From NCBI GenBank assembly GCA_010024215.1, contig RGHK01000074.1, positions 1 through 5,251 on the forward strand: a DNA stretch of 5,251 bases, read 5' to 3'. Below the pieces are notes generated by a model that had not been told where the DNA came from, made no database searches, and saw only the letters and a program-made list of their open reading frames with translations. A program made the position numbers and the translations under genes. Source of the DNA: Pseudomonadota bacterium (lineage in GTDB: Bacteria > Pseudomonadota > Gammaproteobacteria > Magnimaribacterales > D2472). Below, piece by piece: positions 1 to 5,251 of this stretch. The number at the start of each line of letters is the position of its first letter. Within the stretch, counting starts at the first letter, position 1.

Positions 1-78
1 TGATTCTTTGTTACAAGAATAAATTATGAGTATTGTAAAAACGTAAAGGCAAATATTTTTCATATCTAAATATAAGAG
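1..78. other. Intergenic sequence beyond the operon terminator
   Basis: This A/T-rich stretch beyond the terminator holds no convincing reading frame, RNA gene or promoter on either strand. The only structure seen is a weak six-bp inverted repeat (3-8 and 15-20, ATTCTT / AAGAAT, six-base loop) with no T-run beside it. It may belong to the control or 3' end of a gene further left, which cannot be judged from here. Confidence 0.5.
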
Positions 79-108
79 AAAAAACCTTGCATTTTTTTGC
101 AAGGTTTT
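79..108 (-). terminator. Rho-independent terminator of the susCD operon
   Basis: A perfect 11-bp inverted repeat (81-91 and 98-108, AAAACCTTGCA / TGCAAGGTTTT) encloses a six-base loop that reads AAAAAA on the minus strand. Read from the minus strand, the stem runs straight into a run of six T (84-79), giving the stem-loop plus U-tract of an intrinsic terminator. It begins 33 bases after the susD-like stop codon, so it probably ends the susC-susD transcript. On the plus strand the stem ends in TTTT and is then followed by AAG, so termination in that direction is possible but would be weaker. Confidence 0.92.
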
Positions 109-141
109 AAGTAAAAACTAACAATAAATTAACAACCTTTT

Positions 142-2052
142 CTAGTTATACCCTGGATTTTGTATAAGATTAGGAGCTTTATTTATTTCGGTTTGCGGGA
201 TTGGTGAAAAATATTTTTTATCTCTCCAAACCCTTGTTTCACGTATAATATCCTTTGGTTCATACGTATAATCAAAATCAGAGGAACTCTTTCTGTAAGT
301 TGATGGTGTCATTGTACTCCCAGGTTTTTGTACTCCTTTAACTTCGACTCTTTGAGCTTGTTTATTTAGAGAGTAGGGGCCTTCTAACCACCTTCTCATA
401 TCAAAAAATCTAGAATCCTCGTTTACCAATTCTTTATCTCGCTCTCTCTTGTAAAGTTCAACAAGAGCAGCTCCAGATTCTGTAACAGCGGGTAATCCAT
501 TTCTGTAACGAAGTTTATTCAGCCAACTTTTGGCTTCTTGTTCATTCCCTAAATTCAAATTAGCCTCTACGTAGTTTAACAATACCTCGGTATGACGTAA
601 GTAAGGTGCCGAAATAAATTGATTGTCCGACAAATAACCAGTAGGTGTATCTGGATCAGTAAATTTATTATACCAGTAATGTGTTAGACTCGAAGAGCCT
701 GGATTTTGACCTTTATTTGTATCTACTCCAAACTTAACTGTTCCGTCATTAAATGTATATTCACCTGTTTGAATTTCATTAAATTGATCATATGGAACAG
801 AATTAAGAGGTCTTGGTTTATGTGGTGCACCGTCATACAATATAGTCGCATAAAAACGGGCTTCACGATTTGCGTAAGGGTCACTAGAATGCACAGGATT
901 ATCCCAATCAAACAATGTTCCATCTGACATAGTATATTTTGAAACTAATGCTTCTGTTGGTGTTGTGCCAGCCCATTGGTTATAACCATTGGGACCTTGC
1001 AATAATGCAAAAAATCCTGGGTCATACCATCCATAATCTTCAGGTCTACCAGTTTTATATGTTCTGGAATCATAACCAAATTCTTTAAAAATACGACCCC
1101 ACAAAAAGTCAGGATTTAATTCACCTTGTAAAGAAAGATCAAGATAATTTTGTTTGGCGTCTTCAATAGATGCAGGAGTAGTTAAATCTAGATTATACCC
1201 AATTGCTACATCTAAAAATGCTTTTGATGCTGCTTTTGCAGCTTCCCAACGGGCATTTGTAGCATCAGTTGTATAGCTAACGAGCTCTTTATTTTGGAAA
1301 GAAGACAAAGTTGAGACAACTGAATTTTTAGAAGGGTTGAACAAATCACTGGCAGCATGCGTAAGTATTCTAGATTTTAAAGCTAGAGCTGCTAATTTAG
1401 TGGCTCTTGCCTTATTACCTGCATTAGAATCCCCTAAAAGATTAATTGCCATGTCCAGATCTGATACAATCTGTTTTATACTATCCTCAAAGGATGATCT
1501 ATCCAAAGGTTCACTATCTAGAACTAAAGGATCTAAAGTTAAAACTACACCTCCGTAATTTCTCACTAATTGAGAGTAAAAATAAGCTCGCATGAAGTAG
1601 GACTCACCAAGGAGTTTATTAACTTCACTTTCACTCAAACCAGCTTCATTTGCAGTTAACGCATTAATTGCTAAATTACTGCCTCGTATAAATGGGTATA
1701 ATGACTCCCAATCTATATAGTTTATAGGAGATACAGCATAAGCTAATTGTCCAAAATTAAATTCAGGATTAAGAGACCCATCAACCATTGCTGGTGCGCC
1801 ATAGTCAGCATATGTATGAAATGCATGATCAGTGAAGGCGTCAGTAGTTATAGTACTCGACAAAGGTCCTGCCCAGGTACCCTGATATAAATCTCGTACA
1901 GCAGCATCAGCAAGTTCAGGTGAATTGAATACAGCTTCAGAGGAAACTTCACTTAAAGCTTGTGTTTCTAAAAAATCATCATCACAACTAAAAGTTGTAA
2001 ATGAAATGAATCCGACAACACAAATTTTGAATAAAAGATTATTAAATTTCAT
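142..2052 (-). CDS. SusD/RagB-family surface nutrient-binding lipoprotein
   Basis: This 636-residue protein is the ligand-capturing lid that pairs with the SusC-like barrel encoded just upstream. A lipoprotein signal peptide covers residues 1-22, with the lipidated Cys at 23 followed by three Asp (CDDDFLE), an acidic patch that matches the known Bacteroidetes signal for export to the cell surface. The N-terminal SusD-like region shows WESLYPFIRGSNLAINAL at 115-132, GESYFMRAYFYSQLVRNYGG at 149-168 and the TPR-like helix ATKLAALALKSRIL at 217-230. The C-terminal SusD domain shows RHTEVLLNYVEANLNLG at 486-502, LNKLRYRNGLP at 511-521, ERDKELVNEDSRFFDMRRW at 537-555 and the classic tail SPIPQTEINKAPNLIQNPGY at 616-635. 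The length is at the long end of the usual range, with no truncation. The ATG follows an A-rich stretch without a Shine-Dalgarno sequence, as is normal in this phylum. The 18-base gap from susC implies co-transcription, and a terminator follows closely. The ligand cannot be inferred; a glycan is most likely, a peptide possible. Confidence 0.97.
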   Translation of the reverse strand: MKFNNLLFKICVVGFISFTTFSCDDDFLETQALSEVSSEAVFNSPELADAAVRDLYQGTWAGPLSSTITTDAFTDHAFHTYADYGAPAMVDGSLNPEFNFGQLAYAVSPINYIDWESLYPFIRGSNLAINALTANEAGLSESEVNKLLGESYFMRAYFYSQLVRNYGGVVLTLDPLVLDSEPLDRSSFEDSIKQIVSDLDMAINLLGDSNAGNKARATKLAALALKSRILTHAASDLFNPSKNSVVSTLSSFQNKELVSYTTDATNARWEAAKAASKAFLDVAIGYNLDLTTPASIEDAKQNYLDLSLQGELNPDFLWGRIFKEFGYDSRTYKTGRPEDYGWYDPGFFALLQGPNGYNQWAGTTPTEALVSKYTMSDGTLFDWDNPVHSSDPYANREARFYATILYDGAPHKPRPLNSVPYDQFNEIQTGEYTFNDGTVKFGVDTNKGQNPGSSSLTHYWYNKFTDPDTPTGYLSDNQFISAPYLRHTEVLLNYVEANLNLGNEQEAKSWLNKLRYRNGLPAVTESGAALVELYKRERDKELVNEDSRFFDMRRWLEGPYSLNKQAQRVEVKGVQKPGSTMTPSTYRKSSSDFDYTYEPKDIIRETRVWRDKKYFSPIPQTEINKAPNLIQNPGYN

Positions 2053-2070
2053 TTTTTTGTATTTTAAAAA
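2053..2070 (-). promoter_or_regulatory. A/T-rich susC-susD junction with translation-initiation region
   Basis: The 18 bases between the susC-like TAA stop and the susD-like ATG contain one C and no G on the minus strand (TTTTTAAAATACAAAAAA). There is no Shine-Dalgarno sequence, no hairpin and no room for a promoter. The A-run directly before the ATG is the kind of unstructured, A-rich start region that Bacteroidota ribosomes use. The spacing supports one bicistronic message. Confidence 0.6.
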
Positions 2071-5000
2071 TTAAAATGTTACTTGAACTCCAACTGAGAT
2101 TCTCTTTAAGCTGGGATAAGCCCAGCCAGATGCAAAGTTGTTAAGTTTATCATCAATATTGGCTCTTGTTTGATTAGCATCAACAAGAGACTGTGCAACC
2201 TCTGGATCATAAGGGTAGTCAGAAATAGTAATTAAGTTTGTCCCAGAAAGAGATAATCTAAAACTATCAGCATTTATCATCTTGAGAATTTTTTCATCTA
2301 AATTGTATCCAATTTCAAGATTTTTTAGTCTTATAAAATCACGCTTCATCATGTGAACATCCGTTACCATCGAATACCATGCGAGTCTATTATTGGATAA
2401 CCTAGGATATTTAGAATTTGTATTTTCTAATGACCAAGCACGTCCAGAAATATATCTTTGAATGTTCCATCCATCAGAAGACATATTTTCCCATTCAACA
2501 TTTTGATAGCCACCTGCAGCTCCATTCCAATACATGTTAAAATCAAAATTTTTATATTTTAATGAGGTGTTAAATCCAAATTGAGTGTCAAAAAACGGAG
2601 ATCCACCAATTCGTGTTCTGTCAGCAGAAGTGATTTTACCATCCCCATTGATGTCAGTAACTCTTACATCACCAGGTTTTAGCTCAGTTGTTAAATCACT
2701 ATAATCTAATGTGTTTGCATCAACTTCTGCTTGTGATCTGAATATCCCATCGGACTTATAAAGTAATAATCTACTTACGTCTCCTCCCGTTTCTCTTTGC
2801 CAAGGACGGTCAGCTAATTCTGGTTCGTCAAGAAAGACAATTTTGCTATTTGAGTCACTTAAATTAAATGAGAAATCGTAACTCAAACCTTTACTAGTCT
2901 CTCCTTTGTATCCAAGATTAAGTTCATATCCTGCATTTTCAAACTCCCCAATATTTTGGTTAGGTGGAGTAATTCCAGTGTAACTGGGTAAGGTTACGTT
3001 TGGAAGCGTTAATATATCCTCTCTTGTGTTTTTAAAGATATCTAAGCTTAAAGATAACTTACTGTCCATAGCTAATAAATCAAAACCAATATTTCTTGAA
3101 GTTTGCGTTTCCCAGGTGATATTAGGATTAGGAATTTTTGTTTCATAAGCTGTTGTATACACATCAGTTAATGCAGTTTGTGAAAAACCATATGAACTTA
3201 AATACTGGAATGGAGCTACACTATCACTACCCAATTGGCCGATTGACCCTCGCATTTTAAAAAAGCTCAAGAAATTAGAATCCCAAAACGATTCTTCAGA
3301 AAGCACCCATCCGGCTGAAACACCTGGAAAAAATCCATAGCGGCCCTCTTTAGGAAACAAATAAGAACCATCATATCGAAAAACTAATTCCAATAAATAC
3401 TTATCCTTTTGATTGTAGTTTAGTCGTCCAAAATAATTTAAACGAGCAGATTCAAAACCAGTCCCAGTTGTATACTGACCTTCATTAGATCCAAATGATA
3501 AATGAGGTAAATCTATTGTTAGAAACCCTGTTTTAAAAGCTCTAGTGAAATCCTGAACAGATTCCTCTCTTGTTATACCCCCTAAAAATTTAATATAATG
3601 ATCTCCAAAATCTTTTTCGTAAGTAAAGCTAAAGGTGGCTGTAATATCAGTAAGACTTATGTTATCCTGAGTTAATTCTGGAGAATCAACACCATTTTCT
3701 ACTGGAAATAAGCCAGAAGAATCTCTATTTTTCCCATCCCAACTGTATAAAGTATAAGGAGTTACAAATTGTTTCCTGTCTACATTCATTTTATCATAAG
3801 AAATAAGACCTCGTAACGAGAGACCATCAATTCCAGGAACATCAAACGTAAGCCCCAAATTACTTTGGGTAATATTAGTTTTAGTTTCATCAAACCCATT
3901 TTGTTCCGTTACATTTACTACAGGGTTCCATTGCCTATACCCAGGTCCTGGTTCACCAGTAGGCCAGTAAGCTACATTAGTTGGTTGTAAACTGTACGTT
4001 TGAAAAAATGTATCGCCATAAGGCCTCGCCAACTTATCGAGGTTTTCGTTTCTTGTGTACAAACCAACATCCATTTTCAAAAAGTCATTAATTTTTGTAT
4101 CAAGATTTAAACGCAAATCTAATTTCTCGTAACCATCTGGGGCATTTTTGAAATTAAGTTCTTGAGAGAGATGGCTAAGTGAAGCTAAATAGGATGTATT
4201 TTCGCCCCCTCCAGTGATTTGTAAGTTATTCTCAATTATAGGAGCACTAACAAAAACCTCTTCAGCAAAGTTAGAACTGGGATATAACCAAGGATCGCTT
4301 CCAGAGGCCGTGTTCTGAATTGCTTCTGAACTGTAACCTGGTTGAACTTGATCTCCGTTAGGGCGAGTATATACCTGTCCGCTGGCAGCTCTTGCAGCTT
4401 CCCACTCATTGGCAGGAAGATCATATGTATACATTAAATTAACTATATCCATATATTCATGTGCTGAATGCATATCTGGAATTTTAGTAAAGTCTAAAAA
4501 ACCATAGCTAGAAGACATTCTAACTTTAGGCTTACCTTTATTACCTCTTTTAGTTGTAACTAGAACAACGCCATTAGCTGCTCGAGCACCATAAATAGCA
4601 GCTGAAGCATCTTTCAAGACTGAAATACTTTCTATATCAGAAGGGTTGATTCGATTTAATCCACCTGCTCGGTTGGGGATACCATCAATAACAATCAAAG
4701 CGGAACTGTTATTAAATGAATTAGTACCACGAATTCGAATACTCACTTTCTCTTCACCAGGAGTATTAAGGGAATTGTCGATGTAAAGACCAGCAACTTT
4801 TCCAGAAAGACCTGTAGCAAGGTTTGGCGAAGAAGTTTGCTCAAGAGCTTCAGCACCTATTGAGGAAATAGCACCTGAAAGTGTTTTCTTGCTCTGACCT
4901 CCATACCCAATTACTACAACTTCATCAAGCTCTTCAGTATCGGCAATCATTACAATGTTAGATAAATCGGCAGATGCTGATATTTCTTGTGATAAAAATC

Positions 5001-5226
5001 CAATATAAGAAAACACAAGAATTGCTTCGCTGTTATCAACAGTAATAGTAAAGTTACCATCAAAATCTGAACTTGTTCCATTTGAAGTTCCTTTTTCTAC
5101 AACAGAAACTCCTGGCAATGGTCCATCTACACTTCTAACAATACCAGACCGTGTTTGAGCATAAATACCTGTCCCCATAAGAAAAACAAACAAGAACATT
5201 AATTTACATGTAAACCTTTTTTTCAT
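2071..5226 (-). CDS. SusC/RagA-family TonB-dependent outer-membrane transporter
   Basis: This 1051-residue protein is the channel half of a SusCD importer, moving oligomeric nutrients across the outer membrane with TonB-ExbBD energy. Seen in order: a Sec signal peptide at about residues 1-23 (basic MKKR, hydrophobic core, likely cut after IYA); a carboxypeptidase-D-regulatory-like beta domain at about 27-98, with PLPGVSV, DFDGNF and FSYIGF; LDEVVVIGYG at 100-109, the usual join to the plug and probable TonB-box region; a plug at about 113-228 with the SusC/RagA signature (DGIPN at 181, NPSDIESISVLKD at 194-206, YGARAANGVVLVTTKRG at 212-228); then a long beta-barrel ending in VQVTF, whose terminal Phe suits BAM-dependent insertion. 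An acidic DINGDGKITSADR loop lies at 858-870. No STN domain precedes the regulatory-like domain, so direct anti-sigma signalling is unlikely. Length is normal for the family. The first Met is preferred because it supplies the charged signal-peptide start. The SusD gene follows after 18 bases. Family assignment is very secure; the substrate is unknown. Confidence 0.97.
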   Translation of the reverse strand: MKKRFTCKLMFLFVFLMGTGIYAQTRSGIVRSVDGPLPGVSVVEKGTSNGTSSDFDGNFTITVDNSEAILVFSYIGFLSQEISASADLSNIVMIADTEELDEVVVIGYGGQSKKTLSGAISSIGAEALEQTSSPNLATGLSGKVAGLYIDNSLNTPGEEKVSIRIRGTNSFNNSSALIVIDGIPNRAGGLNRINPSDIESISVLKDASAAIYGARAANGVVLVTTKRGNKGKPKVRMSSSYGFLDFTKIPDMHSAHEYMDIVNLMYTYDLPANEWEAARAASGQVYTRPNGDQVQPGYSSEAIQNTASGSDPWLYPSSNFAEEVFVSAPIIENNLQITGGGENTSYLASLSHLSQELNFKNAPDGYEKLDLRLNLDTKINDFLKMDVGLYTRNENLDKLARPYGDTFFQTYSLQPTNVAYWPTGEPGPGYRQWNPVVNVTEQNGFDETKTNITQSNLGLTFDVPGIDGLSLRGLISYDKMNVDRKQFVTPYTLYSWDGKNRDSSGLFPVENGVDSPELTQDNISLTDITATFSFTYEKDFGDHYIKFLGGITREESVQDFTRAFKTGFLTIDLPHLSFGSNEGQYTTGTGFESARLNYFGRLNYNQKDKYLLELVFRYDGSYLFPKEGRYGFFPGVSAGWVLSEESFWDSNFLSFFKMRGSIGQLGSDSVAPFQYLSSYGFSQTALTDVYTTAYETKIPNPNITWETQTSRNIGFDLLAMDSKLSLSLDIFKNTREDILTLPNVTLPSYTGITPPNQNIGEFENAGYELNLGYKGETSKGLSYDFSFNLSDSNSKIVFLDEPELADRPWQRETGGDVSRLLLYKSDGIFRSQAEVDANTLDYSDLTTELKPGDVRVTDINGDGKITSADRTRIGGSPFFDTQFGFNTSLKYKNFDFNMYWNGAAGGYQNVEWENMSSDGWNIQRYISGRAWSLENTNSKYPRLSNNRLAWYSMVTDVHMMKRDFIRLKNLEIGYNLDEKILKMINADSFRLSLSGTNLITISDYPYDPEVAQSLVDANQTRANIDDKLNNFASGWAYPSLKRISVGVQVTF

Positions 5227-5251
5227 AATAGTTGATTTAAAAATTGACTTA
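5227..5251 (-). promoter_or_regulatory. End of the susC leader (partial, runs off the window)
   Basis: Only 25 bases upstream of the susC-like ATG are present. They are A/T-rich, with no Shine-Dalgarno sequence and no copy of the Bacteroidota -7 motif (TAnnTTTG), so the promoter must lie to the right of the window. The segment is probably 5' untranslated leader. No operator or structured element can be recognised in so short a stretch. Confidence 0.4.

Noticed and set aside
3..20. A weak inverted repeat (ATTCTT / AAGAAT) that might be an operator or a second terminator
   Set aside because: The stem is only six A/T-rich base pairs with no T-run on either side, and no gene start is visible near it.
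1236..1248. A 13-base identical stretch shared with 4392-4404, giving WEAAKAAS in the SusD protein (269-276) and WEAARAAS in the SusC protein (275-282)
   Set aside because: The match is short and in register with similar Ala-rich helices. A helix of this kind (W-x-x-A-x-x-A) is common in SusD proteins, so chance or convergent composition explains it better than a duplication or a regulatory repeat.
706..1558. Short open frames of 66-73 codons at 706-927 (plus), 723-923 (minus) and 1337-1558 (plus) within the SusD-like gene
   Set aside because: They overlap a well-conserved SusD gene in other frames, have no recognisable domain or start signal, and their composition (Ile/Cys/Met-rich in the first two) is what out-of-frame reading of AT-rich coding DNA gives.
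4236..4424. A 62-codon minus-strand frame inside the SusC-like gene
   Set aside because: It is an alternative frame of an intact SusC coding region, with no conserved motif and no independent start context.
142..5226. Assigning a specific substrate (for example alginate, xylan, starch or a peptide) to the pair
   Set aside because: There is no linked enzyme in the window, and sequence motifs in SusC and SusD do not reveal the ligand by eye. Placement in a characterised SusC/SusD tree would be needed.
5227..5251. Possible susC promoter
   Set aside because: No TAnnTTTG -7 motif or paired TTTG -33 element is present in the 25 bases available; the promoter should lie outside the window.

Overview
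The window is an AT-rich fragment of a Bacteroidota chromosome, most likely from the Flavobacteriia. It holds one complete SusC/SusD outer-membrane nutrient-uptake pair. The taxonomic call rests on three things: the SusC/RagA-SusD families, which are essentially confined to this phylum; A/T-rich translation starts with no Shine-Dalgarno sequence; and the N-terminal domain style of the SusC protein (DFDGNF, FSYIGF, LDEVVVIGYG). No species can be named from the sequence alone.

Both genes lie on the minus strand, so the biological order runs from right to left. Positions 5227-5251 are the last 25 bases of the leader. Positions 5226-2071 encode a 1051-residue SusC/RagA-type TonB-dependent transporter. 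An 18-base A/T-rich gap follows (2070-2053). Positions 2052-142 encode a 636-residue SusD-like surface lipoprotein. A strong intrinsic terminator sits at 108-79, and positions 1-78 show no convincing gene. Both reading frames are complete, with intact signal peptides and family-typical C-termini. I see no frameshift, insertion sequence, RNA gene, CRISPR array or other mobile element.

The two proteins are expected to work as one machine. The SusD-like lipoprotein binds an oligomeric ligand at the cell surface and acts as a lid on the SusC-like barrel. The barrel then imports the ligand into the periplasm using TonB-ExbBD energy. Glycans are the usual ligands, but RagAB-type homologues import peptides, and nothing in the window fixes the substrate. 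The transcript appears to end right after susD, so any partner enzymes or regulators would have to lie upstream of susC (right of the window) or in a separate unit. I looked for an undescribed system and did not find one: this is an ordinary, well-preserved SusCD pair with a few modest details worth a second look.
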